Origin: Misgurnus anguillicaudatus
Lineage: Eukaryota; Chordata; Actinopteri; Cypriniformes; Cobitidae
Direction: 5' to 3'
DNA length: 64,000 nt
Assembly: GCF_027580225.2 (NCBI RefSeq)
Contig: NC_073352.2
Coordinates: 28,390,001 to 28,454,000, forward strand
Shown: positions 31,667 to 43,874 of the stretch, piece by piece
Numbering within the stretch: position 1 is the first letter of the stretch
Layout of the letters: each line of letters begins with the position of its first letter
The notes under the pieces: generated by a model
The model's input: only the letters and a program-made list of their open reading frames with translations
The model's database searches: none
What the model was told of the DNA's origin: nothing
Position numbers and translations under genes: made by a program

Positions 31667-33785
31667 GTGGTAACCATGGTATAAGTGGAATAGTTGACTT
31701 CGCCCTTTTGAATTATTTGAAAATAAATTATTTTTGAATAATTCAATGCATGGCCCATAGTCAATCATTTCTTACTTATTCTACTCACCTAGTTTAATGT
31801 GTGAAGGTTGATTTCTCTGAAAACTATAAACATTTTAGGACCATGGTGCTTTTATAACATTACTTTTCTTAATAGTGAGGCTTTCTAAATACAGAATCTT
31901 GAGCAGGTCAATGCTCCAAACACTGCTTCAACCTGCTGTGAAGCCATGGTGAGAATATCTGCACACATAAACTGGTGTAAATATCTCTTTAATTCATTCA
32001 AAATTTTAGAGCTCATTCTGTGCTAAGAGCGAGTGTTGGGGTGAATGAGATCATTTACTTAAAAGCTGTTTCTGTCCATGCATGAGCAGCTGAGAGCAAT
32101 TAAACAAGCAGAAGAGTCTTCCCTTCACCATCAGAGAGACACGTTTAACAGTCTGTCTCCCATGAGGTGATACACTTTGCACCAGCACTTCTGTGTTCTG
32201 ATGTCTTTCTCTACCACCGGTTCAGCTCATTTTAAAATAATTCCTTTAAAATAAAATATCTGTTGTAGGAATTGCATTATTTAAAATACACCTACTGAAG
32301 CAAAACACACAGTAGTAGTGCTGTGCACTCTTAAAAGTAGAGGTGCTTAAAAGGTTATTCACAGCGATGCCACGGAAGAACCATTTTTGGTTCCTCAAAG
32401 AAAAATTCATCCAAAAATGGGTCTTTTATGGCATTGTGAAACACTACATTAAGTGTGTAGTAGGTCTAATGAACACTAAACTATTTAGACATTAACATTA
32501 GCTAACAACATTATCTACAAAAGATACTACAGTGCTGCCTTTTAATTTACCCAAAAGATGTGTGCATGGATGGCTTTCTATAAGAAGTGTACCCATGGTG
32601 GTTTAAAATGTTATCTAGGAAGACTGCTTTCTAGGTTTTGGAATGGAGCCATTGTGAGCTTCATGCTTTTTGATGGGTGGATAATTGTCTTTCTTTCACC
32701 CACAAGCTCAATAGACTGTCTCTCTGTCACATTCGGATCACAGACCGCATTCGTGTCTGACCGAGCATCTTTTGGAGAGGAATGCTTTAAAAATGTAGCA
32801 GAAGTCAGCTGTGGCTCTTAAGTCTCCTTGACCTTCAGTGGCCACAACTGTGTTCAACATTCAATACTGTAGCCGGATTAATTGTAAGGGCCGGAGAGAA
32901 GAGGGCCTTCATGAATAACTACATTCAGAATGCAGAAAACCTTGACAAGTATGAAGTCCGTCCTTCAGGAGTTCTTCGAGGTTCAGCATCGCAGATCTTT
33001 AACCGGTAACTCGCTTGACCCTGTGCAAACAACAGATGGCCCAGAACAGAACCAGACCAGAATAACCTAATACAGCAGTGAGTAAAGTACTGACGTTTGT
33101 TCAGTGTTACTCTGGGGTCAAACCACAGCGGAGGGTGAGCTGAACGGCTGGATAGTTTATTGATCCGAGTGATGTGCTGCATTTCTCTCTGCTGGGCTGG
33201 AGTGTTTTGATTGACAGCTGCTCCTGTGCTGATCAGCTGCCCCAGGTATCTCATCTTTTAGAGTTGTTTTCTGTGATCTTTTATTTGTTGTGTTTCATAA
33301 TATTTTATTCTAGGTCTCTAGTGATGGATTTGAAGATTCTGCAGAGACTGTATTGAGCTGTAGCTGCTACTTATCTGTATTTGCTTTCTAACAGGTGAAT
33401 GATGCTGAATGTGGAGCCAATATAAAGTTTTAGATGTTACAGCAAAGTACAGTATATTTAAAGCAACACTAAAGAGTTTTTGCTCTTTGCTCCCCCTACT
33501 GGTTGGAAGCGGAATTGTCCATTACCACTGTCGTAAATAATTTAGCCTACTGCAGCAACGCTGGCTTTGATTGGATTGTAGGTCTGCCGTAAAGCAAGTT
33601 TTTGTAGTTTTCACTCGAACTACAGGACCGCGACCCGGCGGTTGGAAACTTCTTTAGTGGGGTTTTGGCCGATAGAGGGCTGCAAAGCGAATGTGAAAGT
33701 GCCGTTCACCCTGTTTCGAGTGGATGAATGACTGAAACTTTTTTGGAAACGTTATTTTAAGGTAAAAAAACTCTTTGGCGTTGCT

Positions 33786-34143
33786 TTAAAGGTGCAGTGT
33801 GTACATTGTAGCGAAGTCTAGTGGTCAGGTTGCGAATTGCAACCAACGGCTCATTCCACTGCTCACCCCTTGCTTTTAAAACGCATAGAGAAGCTACGGT
33901 AGCCGCAACTTAGTAAAAAAGTTTGTCTGTTACGGGCTTCTGTAGAAACGTGGTGGCACAAAATGGCGACTTCCATGTAAGGGGACCCTCTGTCTTTGTA
34001 GATGAAACGCCTCATTCTAAGGTAATAAAAACATAACGGTTCATTGTAAAAAGGTCTTTATACACCCCTGAAAATATAGTTTTGTATATTATTTTGCATT
34101 TCTGTCAAGAGATCCTTCTAAAAATTACACACTGCACCTTTAA
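33786..34143. mobile_element. TTAA-flanked MITE, copy 2
   Basis: It runs from TTAAAGGTGCAGTGTGTA to TACACACTGCACCTTTAA apart from single mismatches, with TTAA on both edges. Interior words (GAATTGCAACCAACGG, TTCTGTCAAGAGATCC) match copies at 2,883 and 35,420. Confidence 0.85.
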
Positions 34144-34207
34144 AGAAAGTATTATAAAGTGCAAAGTATGGTATAATATTATAAGATACGAATAAGATGA
34201 TGTTATG

Positions 34208-34540
34208 ATTTTTATGCAGTGGTACAGCTTTGCCCCTAAAGAGTTCATATTAGTACCTCTGATGTACATATTGGGATGAAATGTGACCCTGGACCCCAAA
34301 ACCAAGGGTCAACTGAAAATCTGGAATCGGACGGTGCGAAAAATGAAATTGAGAAAATCGCCTTAAAAGTTGTCCAAATGAAATCCTTAACTGCATCCAC
34401 TAATAAAAGTTGTGATAAATTTACGGTTGAAAATTAACAAAATACCTTCATGGAACATGATCTCTTGTGACTGGTTTTGTGGTCCAGGATCACAAATGTA
34501 TACATACCCGTACCTAAATGGTGCATGTGGACCTTTTGCA
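34208..34540. mobile_element. GTACC-type MITE interrupted by a TGTGACCCTGGACC element
   Basis: The outer sequence resembles the 2,556 element (AGTACCTCTGATGTACATATT, GTATACATACCCGTACCTAAA). It is split at about 34,282-34,494 by an element whose ends TGTGACCCTGGACC and GGTCCAGGATCACA are inverted copies. Confidence 0.65.
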
Positions 34541-35419
34541 GCCATACCGTCTGTGTAGCTTGTTCAGTGGGTTTGTGATACATATATTTATTTTACTTAA
34601 ATGTCTCAGTTGCTGATAGATGAAGTTTAGAGCGGTTTACGCACACCTATGAATTATTTTACATTATGAATACGTTACAATACATTAGGACAACTTGAGT
34701 TTCATTAAATATATTCAGTCTTCACAGAAAGGTTCTCTTCTGTTGTTTGTACTATGTGTTTTTTCTTGGCAAATACAAACAGCATGAGATTGAGTGAAAG
34801 CTTTTAGGAGACTTCGGGCCAAATACAGCTGACCAAAAGAGAGCAATCCATTATACATAATGCATGTAGCCTGTCCACCATAGAGAGAGAGAGAGAAAGC
34901 AATTGAAATGATAGGGAACATATGACAAACACACAGAGATAGAGAGACGAGGTGTCAGGTCAGGGTCTGAATTTTGCATATGTGAGAAAAAAAACTTTTC
35001 TTTCTCTGTGTTGTCTTCTTTTTCAAAAGCTTTTCACAGTAAATGGTTTATTTCACAGCCGGTGGCTGTTTAAAACATGTGCTCTGAAATACAGTTGCTG
35101 TAGAAATGCCTCCAGCTGTTTGACTTCACATCTTAGTCCTCAGACACAGCCTGTGCAAGAAACACATGGAAAGATCGAAATGATAGATATCTGTGTATAG
35201 CTGAAAGAAAGTTTGGGCTTACATGTAACATGTATACAGTATGAAACTGATAAATTTAAATATCTTGCTTTTCTGATCAGAATTGAAGCAATACAGGCTA
35301 ACATACTCATACAATTATTGAGTTATTTTTCTTAAAATGAATACATAAAGTACATAAACAAACATTGTTCAAAACTCCTTGATTCACCATGGTTTACAAT
35401 GTATTACTTTCTTCCGGAT

Positions 35420-35805
35420 TTAAAGGTGCAGTGTCTAAATTTACGCAGCATCTAGTGGTGACGTTGCGAATTGCAACCAACGGCTCAGTCCACTGCTCAC
35501 CCCTTGCTTTTGAAACGCATAGAGGATCTACGGTAGCCGCCACCGGAAAAACATGTCATCGTTGGAGAAACTTAGTAAAAAAGTTTGTCCGTTAAGGGCT
35601 TCTGTAGAAACATGGCGTCACAAAATGGCAACTTCCACGTAAGGGGACCCTCGGTGTGTGTAGATAAAAACGTCACATTCTAGGTAACAAAAACCTAACG
35701 GTTCATTATAAAAAGGTCTTTATACACCCCTGATAATATAGTTTTCTATATTATTTTGCATTTCTGTCAAGAGATCCTTCTAAAAATTACACACTGCACC
35801 TTTAA
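35420..35805. mobile_element. TTAA-flanked MITE, copy 3
   Basis: It runs from TTAAAGGTGCAGTGTCTA to TACACACTGCACCTTTAA with TTAA edges and is very similar to the 33,786 copy throughout. The apparent 68-codon frame inside it is not a gene. Confidence 0.85.
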
Positions 35806-36047
35806 CTAAAGGATGGTTCATATTTAGAGACTAGAAGAAATTTGAGGAAGGGCTCTGTTGAATCAATGCCCTGGCATCCATTAGCTTCATGCTAGCACAG
35901 TTTCTGTCTCATTCTCGTCAGTGATGTCAATCAATGTCTAACATGACCTTTTACAGGCCAGAGGGCTTGTTTAGTATTTAAACTGGCCCAGATGTGCAAT
36001 ATACTGAAAACAAAACATTGTAGCATTACAATTTGTTAAACATTTTG

Positions 36048-36239
36048 GGGCGGTTTCAACGGCAGGATTTAGACTTTTTGGGCTGCTTTAATTTAAAAAC
36101 ATCTTGCACTGACATATCTTAACATATATCAGTGCCATTGTTTTTTATATCAAGATGCACACCAGTAATGTTTGTTTGTAAAAAATGTCCTAACTAATGT
36201 CTAATCCTAGATTAATCTATACCCTGTTTAGAAAACTTC
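36048..36239. mobile_element. Worn MITE related to 41,886-42,124
   Basis: The left end GGGGCGGTTTCAACGGCAGG and right-side CTAATCCTAGATTAATCT with CCCTGTTTAG recall the GGTTTCCCGGACA family at 41,886. Divergence is high, so the assignment is tentative. Confidence 0.4.
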
Positions 36240-36410
36240 CACTTTGTATAAAATAATTCTCATTTTTGTGAGCCATATTAACACAACAAATCTACTCATT
36301 TGCATTGTTAGTTAATTATGTCATCACCATGAAAAGAGTGAGGGCTAAAGCAGGTTGTAGTTTTTAGAAACAGCAAAACGCAAATAACAGATATTTACCC
36401 TACTGTGAAA

Positions 36411-36560
36411 AAAACCCTGTTAAAACCAGCATAAGCTGGTGAGTTGGTTTTAGCTGGTGTAGCAAGCTGGTCAAGATGTGTTTTAATCTCTTTTTAAGCT
36501 GGTCAGGCTGGAAGGCCAGCTGACCCACCAGCTTTACCAACCAGCTGTCTGCAGTGCTGC
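36411..36560. repeat. Fold-back repeat rich in CCAGC/GCTGGT
   Basis: Repeated AAGCTGGT, TAGCTGGT and inverted ACCAGCTTTACCAACCAGCT words make a ~150-bp self-complementary block. It lies upstream of the candidate first trpc7 exon. Confidence 0.55.
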
Positions 36561-36932
36561 ATGCTCCATAAAGGAAATTCAGACACTCGCGGACATGGAT
36601 TTCTGCACGTCTTTTTGGGTAAAGTGACTGCGTGAATTGGGTTAATACGTTGCATTTTCGTTTTTGCTGCGATTACCAATGCAAAAGAAGACACTGGCTA
36701 TTCAAGTAAATTGTTCAAGTAAAAACAAACTTGAGATTTATACATGGGCACAGTAGGCACATGCCCCAGTAAAATCCCCTGTAGTGAAATATTGATTTCA
36801 GAGATAAATTGTCTGGAATGGATTTTCAGAGATACAAATGAGGTGAGAAAACATCATGGCCCTTGATTTCAGCAGGAAGTTGAGTGATTGCATGCACAGA
36901 TGGGCGAGTTTGGCTTTGTGCATGTTTGTGCT

Positions 36933-36977
<45 letters not shown>

Positions 36978-37080
36978 TTAATTAATCTCTGGGGTTCCCT
37001 GTGGATTTTCCTAGAATGTACAATGGACACAGAAAATGACCCAGTGTGATGTCAGATGACCATTCCTGGACAACCCCCTT

Positions 37081-37114
<34 letters not shown>

Positions 37115-37206
37115 TGTTGATGTCAGTGTTAAACTGTCTTCTCCCACTTGTTGCTTACTTTCATAAAACAATGTCTCTTATCAGCTGCGGAGCATGAGCT
37201 CTCCCG

Positions 37207-37544
37207 ATGTGTGACGAAGGCGAGGGTCTCCGTGTCTCCTCTTCCTACTCCTCCCCACCCTCCACCTCCTCTCCCGCTCATCTCCTTCAGAGATCCCCGG
37301 TGCGTCGGGCATCTGCGCCACTGCCACACGCTCACCCCCCGGATAGGCGATCCAGGAACGCGTCGCTGCGCGATTTGCAGGAGTTGATCAAAGGCACACC
37401 GGCGCGTTTTGGGCGATGGTGCGAAGCGTCTCCAGTGCGCGGCGGTCTTCAGCACCACGGACAGCGGCGCGGATCTCTTCGCTCTCCCGCTCATGATCCG
37501 CACAGCCCGGATGAGTTTCTAGAGAACTGCGCTCTGCCTCACGC
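37207..37544 (+). CDS. trpc7: Candidate first (N-terminal extension) exon of trpc7
   Basis: A GC-rich island with an open frame from ATG 37,207 (a stop lies four codons upstream) ends at a perfect donor, ACGC followed by gtaagt. Joining 37,544 to the acceptor at 43,111 keeps the frame: GC + G-TCA-GCG-GTC leads straight into the trpc7 ATG at 43,122. It would add about 116 residues, Ser/Pro/Arg-rich with RRASAPLPHAHPPDRRSR and RNASLRDLQELIKGTPARFG. Long N-terminal extensions exist in TRPC3 isoforms and in TRPC6, but I recognise no homology to them. It may equally be 5' UTR, since the usual TRPC7 start lies in the next exon. The GC content also leaves long frames in other readings, which weakens the coding case. 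A CpG-island promoter is plausible here. Confidence 0.4.
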
Positions 37545-39745
37545 GTAAGTCAAACCTCTGTTTTGAGTACACAGATTAACCGGGTCACATTTAAAAACGT
37601 TTCGACAGATCACGTACTGATCATTTTATTAAAACTGTTTTGAATAAAGTGAAAATTTGACTGAATCAGGGTTAGGTTCATTAAGGTAAAGGGTCATATC
37701 AGGTAATATAGGTTTCTAACATCGTTTTACACCATAATACTAGACTGTCAGTGCGCTTTCTTTAATTTAAAATTTTGAAGTAAAACTATAAAAAATAATG
37801 TGAATAATTTCTGTTCCGTCTAATTAAATAAATATTAAAATATATATTTTGTGAAAAAATGATTCTCTTTAATATTCTGGCCAATATTTTGTTAAGACCT
37901 ATATTATAATTCTATTATTACGTCTTTCTGTAGTATTTTAAGTCGTGTCTACTTGGTTTGTCGTACATCAGTTTCTCCTCTAGTTTTAAATTAATATAGA
38001 GTGTTGAAAACTGACAGAGAACTTTTGTTGTCATCGCTGACTTTGATAGTTGTGCTGCGTCCCCAAGCTCCCCAGTGTGACGCGCATGCGCTTAACCACG
38101 TGCCCTCCAGAACTCCAGAGTCCGCGGAAAGGCTTCAATCATTGATTAACACGAAGCATTGATCTCGCAGCCTGCCCTGCCGTACATGATTTGTAATTAT
38201 TTTTTCATGTTAGAGATGCTCATCAGGTTGTGTGAGGTTACACGGAATGATGTAGAAAGTGGGCCTGAAGCAAAAACTAATAACCTGACAAAATCCTGCA
38301 GGAAACTGCTTTATGGATTTGTTTTAGGATGCTTATGTTGACAGAACATCCTCTTTTCTGCCATTATGTCAATAACACAAAACACTTGCCTTTTTGTGTT
38401 TCAAAACTAGTTTGTGTGTAAGTTTAATACTTTATTGTGCTTTGTCAGCTTTTTTAGAGAAAGAAAGGCATATTAGTTTGGAAAACTTCCACTTCGACCA
38501 CTTCCGAGTTTAGAATAGAGTTCAAAATTCTGAGTTCAACAAAAGCTTGTAAACGGGGTCGTCACTTCTTTTATGTTTGCTTCGTCTAATCTGCCTTACT
38601 CCTCATCTCTCTCTCTCTCTCTCTCTCTCTCCCTCTCTCATTGTAATTCCAGATGGTCCTTTTATTCTCTGTGCTGATGAGGAGCAAAAATTCCATTTCC
38701 TTGCTATTGCTGGTAAAGAGTTCAGAAAGGAGAGAGAGAGAATCTAGTGTAGGATAAAAGGATAGAGAAGTTTGCATAGTTATTCATTCTGTGTGTGTGT
38801 CCATCCAGAAAATCATTTTTTTTCTCCATATGAATCCCGTCATAATTTATTCCCTGTATAAACTCGTTTATAATGAACCTGAGCTGTCAGATAAGACTGT
38901 AGCACATTGCACAGGAATAAATGATGAAGTAATGTTAAAATACGTTCCTCTGGCAGTTTGACTTGGTAAAGCTCTGTGAGGTTTACAGAACATTACATTG
39001 CAGTTTGAAGATTTACATATTGGTATCTACTCCACCAATGACTATGAAACAGGACTATCTGTTGAAAAAACAGTGAATGATAAGGCATGTCAGAATTAGC
39101 AGCAGTATGAGTTATTGTTTGAAGATGAACTTCAATTCTGAATACAAAGTCTACACTTATTTCTGCCAGTCTCCTGTTTACTGCATAGCCATTAGTGGGC
39201 TAGTGTTTCTCTACAGCGACTATTCCAAAACATATGCAAACACATGCAGTCTGTGCACATGTAACTACAATAGATATTAAGATCTGGATGTGACACTTTC
39301 ATGTTCCTTTCTGTGTTTGATGTTTCAGAACGGTGTGTATCTCCTGTGATCTTCTCTTTATATAAATTCATTCTTGTATTTGTCTGTGAGCACACAGTGT
39401 CAGGTAACAGGTGTCCCAATAACGTCTGTCTGCTACAAAGAAACTTGCCTGTTTAAAACTACAGTATGATGCTTGGGAGCTATGACCATGTGGTTGCCAT
39501 GGTTTTGCCGTGGGTTGCTAAGGTGTTCAGGTGATTGTTACAGTGTACAGTGGTTGCTTGAGGTTTCTGATTGGTTGCTTGGATGTTGCTTACTAGACCA
39601 TGTCAGCAGATATTCTGATGTTAAGATATGACTCACGTCTCTGTTTAATAGATATCTATAGCACTTTTTGCTGTTTTCAGCACATTTATGCATAAATTCT
39701 TACTTATTCTTTACATGCCTTATGTATATTTTAACCCAGCTCACA

Positions 39746-40905
39746 TACACAAACCTAAAGTATTATTAGGAACACCATACTAATACTGTGTTTGACCCCT
39801 TTTGCCTTCAGAACTGCCTTAATTCTACGTGGCATTGATTCAACAAGGCGCTGAAAGCATTTTTTAGAAATGTTGGCCCATATTGGTAGGATAGCATCTT
39901 GCAGTTGATGGAGATTTGTGGGATGCACATCCAGGGCACAAAGCTCCCGTTCCACCACATCCCAAAGATGCTCTGTTGGGTTGAGATCTGGTGACTTGTG
40001 GGGGCCATTTTAGTACAGTGAACTCATTGTCATGTTCAAGAAACCAATTTGAAATGATTCGAGCTTTGTGACTGGGTGCATTATCCTGCTGGAAGTAGCC
40101 ATCAGAGGATGGTCAGAAATGGTGAGAAACAATGCTCAGGTAGGCCGTGGAATTTAAACGATGCCCAATTGGCACTAAGGAGCCTAAAGTGTGCCAAGAA
40201 AACATCCCCCACACCATTACACCACCACCAGCCTGCACAGTGGTAACAAGGCATGATGGATCCATGTTCTCATTCTGTTTACGCCAAATTCTGACTCTAC
40301 CATCTTAATGGCTCAACAGAAATCGAGACTTATCAAACCAGGCAACATTTTTCCAGTCTTCAACTGTCCAATTTTGGTGAGCTTGTGCAAATTGTAGCCT
40401 CTTTTTTCTATTTGTAGTGGAGATGAGTGGTACTCGGTGGGGTCTTCTGCTGTTGTAGCCCATCCGCCTCAAGGTTGTGCGTGTTGTGGCTTCAGAAATG
40501 CTTTGCTGCATACCTCAGTTGTAACAAGTGGATATTTCAGTCAAAGTTGCTCTTCGATCAGCTTGAATCAGTCGGCCCATTCTCCTCTGACCTCTAGCAT
40601 CAACAAGGAATTTTCGCCCACAGGACTGTCGCATACTTTTTCACACCATTCTTTGTAAACCCTAGAAATGGTTGTGCGTGAAAATCCCAGTAACTGAGCA
40701 GATACTCAGACAGGCCCATCTGGCACCAACAACCATGCCACACTCAAAATTGCTTAAATCACCTTTCTTTCCCATTCTGACATTCAGTTTGGAGTTCAGG
40801 AGTTTGTCTTGACCAGGACCACACCCTTAAATGCATTGATTGATTAGATAATTGCATTAATGAGAAATTGAACAGGTGTTCCTAATAATCCTTTAGGTGA
40901 ATGTA
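39746..40905 (-). pseudogene. Decayed Tc1-like transposon with broken transposase
   Basis: Inverted ends (ACCTAAAGTATTATTAGGAA left; CCTAATAATCCTTTAGGTGA right) enclose a 1.16-kb element. On the minus strand it encodes recognisable Tc1 transposase pieces in more than one frame: [35 protein letters not shown] (the DDE-fold segment; the usual first Asp is present but Glu is replaced by Lys), then the C-terminal VDERELCALDVHPTNLHQL-type region, here with VERELCALDVHPTNLHQL. Frameshifts and a stop separate the pieces, so it is inactive. It lies in the presumed trpc7 intron 1, antisense to trpc7. Confidence 0.85.
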
Positions 40906-41359
40906 TTTTATTGTGATTTATTGTTTGCTACATAAAATCATCCTACCCAATGTAAAGAACATTCTGTGAAAATATAACCTTGATATCTTTAATATTGACT
41001 GGGTCATGCCAAACTTTGATGCCTCTCACCTCATGATTAGATTATGATACTTTAGCCTGGATTTCACAGACAAGCTCACATAATATAACGTAATCTATGA
41101 ATTAATAATACCTTTTTAAAAACAAGTTCTCTCTGTCATGATCTGTTAATATCTTAAAGCCCCCCTTACCTAGAGAATGCACTTTAAAAAAAGCTATCTT
41201 TGCATTTAAAGAGACGTTTTTATTGCAGCCACAAATCATGTATAATGTAATAATGAAATATAATGAAAGATCTGTGGTGTATTTTGAGTATTTTTTATTG
41301 TTGAAAACACCTAGATTAGCAGCCCTTTAAGTCTTCAAACTGTGCATATTTGGTTAGCT

Positions 41360-41836
41360 TTAAAGATGCAGTGTGTACATTTTAGATGGATATTTTGACT
41401 GAAATGCAATATGATATAACTTGGATAACTGTTTATATGTTCAGTGGTTAAAGACCTTACAAAATGAGCTGTATTGTTTTTATTACCTTAGAATGAGCTG
41501 TTTTTCTATAGACGGTTTCAGCAACATAAACAAGCGGCTGTCGCGGTCCGCACGTACAGTAACTTCTGGTAAACTTCGCTAAGAATAAATAACAACAACG
41601 TTTTTTAAACGTAGTTTTATAACAAGCAAGAAAACAACACATAGATTACCTAGGAAACCAAAACATTCGTTATTTCCAACGAGGAATTTGTTCAAGACAT
41701 CAGTTTAGCAACTAGTCAGACCGTTAAAAAACCGAAACCGGAATTAAAGTTCGGATCCAGACGTGTATCGCGTCAGCGCACGTGCGTCCGACGAAACAGT
41801 CTAAACAGTCTTAAAATCTACACACTGCACCTTTAA
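41360..41836. mobile_element. TTAA-flanked MITE, diverged copy 4
   Basis: The ends TTAAAGATGCAGTGTGTA and TACACACTGCACCTTTAA match the 33,786 family and TTAA lies at both edges. The interior is different and about 120 bases longer, so it shares only the termini. Confidence 0.7.
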
Positions 41837-41885
41837 CTTTGCTGTAAGTATTTTCCAAAGCAACAATATATAAATAAAACATATA

Positions 41886-42124
41886 GGGGTGGTTTCCCGG
41901 ACAAGGATTGGCTTAAGCCGGGACTAGGCCTTAGTTAATTAGGAAATAAAACTAGTTTTAACAGACATGCATTACTAAAAACATTACTTGTGTGCATTTT
42001 GAGGCAAAACAAAGAGTACTTATGTATTTTAAGATATGGCGGTGCAAGTTGTTTTCAGTTTGGACCGCTCTTAAAATTTTAAAAAGTCTAGGACTAGTCT
42101 AATCCCTGTCTGGGAAACCGCCCC
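41886..42124. mobile_element. MITE with GGTTTCCCGGACA ends
   Basis: The left end GGGGTGGTTTCCCGGACAAGG and right end CCCTGTCTGGGAAACCGCCCC are inverted copies. Inner GGACTAGGCCTTAGT and CTAGGACTAGTCTAAT words also mirror one another. Confidence 0.8.
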
Positions 42125-42318
42125 ATAAAATATTAAAGAGCACATGGGGTGAAGAAGAGCTGAGAGAATGAACACAATGTACAGATATTGTTTGATACTG
42201 TGTTTATTTTCCAGCTGATTGTCTCTTTCTGTCTTGTTCATTGGAGCACAGAGTTTGCCAGACAGCATATTGATTTGCAGACTGTACATGCATGTATTAC
42301 TCTGTATAGCTGCTGTAT

Positions 42319-42506
42319 TGTTTTTAACCCATGCTGGGTAAATATTGGACAGAACACATGCTGGGTTATAAATGACCCAATCTTGGGTGGTTGTTGTTGT
42401 TATGCAACCATGAGTTATAATAACCCAACAGTTGTATTAAAAACTCCAGCATTGGGTAAACTTTAACCCAGCAGTGCAATATTTACCCAGCATGGGTTAA
42501 AAACAA
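42319..42506. mobile_element. Fold-back MITE (TTTTTAACCCATGCTGGG ends)
   Basis: TTTTTAACCCATGCTGGGTAA at the left pairs with TTACCCAGCATGGGTTAAAAA at the right. AACCCA/TGGGTT words recur inside on both strands. Confidence 0.75.
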
Positions 42507-43111
42507 CCCAGCCGTTTTTATACTCTATGTGTAGATTTCTGTCTCTGTGTTGTGTTGCATTAACAATGTGTGTTTGACTTTGATCACAAAGAATATTACA
42601 GCGGATACAATCATACCACTTAACTTCCACATCCAGCATATTTTAATGGTTGTCATTGTAAGATAACAGTGCTTAAGTGTTTAAATCATTGCAATTTTCT
42701 TGGGTTTTGCTCCCACTTAAAGATTGTGTCTGAGAGAAAGAGAGAGATCTATAGGAAGTCCTGTCCTGGGTTCATTATATTATTGATTATCGGGCTACTG
42801 AGAGGTCAGATTGCCTTATGTGATGTGATGGCCAGTGAAACATTTCTAAAAGGAGCAATTGTGATTGGCTGGTTAGGCCAACTGTGAATCGAAAAGCTAA
42901 TTTAAACCCTGGAGAGGTCAATGTCTGTCGTTTTATCAATAGTAATATTCTTTCTCATTTTAACATGCAAGTACACAAGAGTAGATAGAGCAGGGTTTGG
43001 CATTCTTGGTCCTGGAGAGTCACTGTCCTCCAACCATCCAGCTCTAGTAAATACACCTTGATCTGTCCATTTACAGTACAGTTAGCTGATTTTCTGTATT
43101 CTGTCTTTCAG

Positions 43112-43874
43112 GTCAGCGGTCATGCATCGCAGGCACACCACCCTTCGAGAGAAGGGGCGTCGCCAGGCGGTCCGAGGCCCTGCCTACATGTTCAATGAAC
43201 GTGGGACCAGCCTCACAGCAGAGGAGGAACGTTTCCTTGATGCCGCAGAGTACGGCAACATTCCTGTTGTCCGCAAGATGTTGGACGAGTCCAAAACGCT
43301 CAACTTCAACTGTGTGGACTACATGGGCCAGAACTCATTGCAGCTAGCGGTCGGCAATGAACACCTGGAGGTCACGGAGCTCCTACTGAAGAAGGACGGA
43401 ATGGCACGCATAGGTGACGCGCTCCTATTGGCTATCAGCAAAGGATACGTGCGAATCGTTGAGGCCATACTGGCCCACCCGGCATTCGCGGGAGGATTGA
43501 GACTCACCTTAAGCCCGTTGGAGCAAGAACTGAGGGACGACGACTTCTACGCCTACGACGAGGACGGGACACGATTTTCCCACGACGTGACGCCTGTGAT
43601 CCTGGCCGCCCACTGTCAGGAGTACGAGATCGTCCACATTTTGTTGATTAAGGGCGCCAGGATCGAGCGACCGCATGACTACTTCTGCAAGTGCTACGAG
43701 TGTACGGAGAAACAGAGACGAGACTCCTTCAGCCACTCCAGATCGCGCATGAACGCGTACAAAGGGCTCGCCAGCGCCGCCTACCTGTCATTGTCCAGTG
43801 AAGACCCCGTGCTGACGGCTCTTGAGCTCAGCAATGAACTTGCACGCCTTGCCAACATAGAGACAGAGTTTAAG
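43112..43874 (+). CDS. trpc7: TRPC7 cation channel, N-terminal ankyrin-repeat exon
   Basis: TRPC7 is a plasma-membrane, diacylglycerol-activated, calcium-permeable channel of the TRPC3/6/7 group. This exon (acceptor at 43,111; ATG at 43,122; donor gtaagt at 43,875) encodes 251 residues. It starts with the conserved [19 protein letters not shown] segment and continues with about four ankyrin repeats: near 34-60 ([14 protein letters not shown]), 62-92 ([20 protein letters not shown]), 97-130 ([20 protein letters not shown]) and 157-190 ([18 protein letters not shown]). After these come the cysteine-rich [20 protein letters not shown] and the linker ending [19 protein letters not shown]. The [10 protein letters not shown] start, [25 protein letters not shown] and [11 protein letters not shown] fit TRPC7 better than TRPC3 or TRPC6. 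The transmembrane exons are absent from the window, so the gene is partial. Confidence 0.93.

Larger units (their letters stand above)
27541..37190. other. Intergenic region between divergent adad1 and trpc7
   Basis: No supported gene lies here. Identified elements are listed separately. The stretches 30,060-31,060, 31,680-33,780 and 34,560-35,410 contain microsatellites (CT run at about 30,436-30,464) and unassigned sequence only. An 87-codon frame at 32,558-32,821 (+) and a 109-codon frame at 32,925-33,254 (-) match nothing I recognise and lack splice or codon support. Confidence 0.65.
37545..43111 (+). other. trpc7: Presumed trpc7 intron 1
   Basis: It is bounded by a consensus donor (gtaagt) and acceptor (tattctgtctttcag). 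It contains a decayed Tc1 element, three MITEs and CT microsatellites (about 38,605-38,630). I find no coding exon in it. Confidence 0.5.

Noticed and set aside
32925..33254. 109-codon minus-strand frame between adad1 and trpc7
   Set aside because: It has some low-level resemblance to retroelement tails, but I could not identify a motif, start context or neighbouring exon.
37129..37503. 124-codon antisense frame over the candidate trpc7 exon
   Set aside because: It is a by-product of high GC content, with no domain and no splice support.
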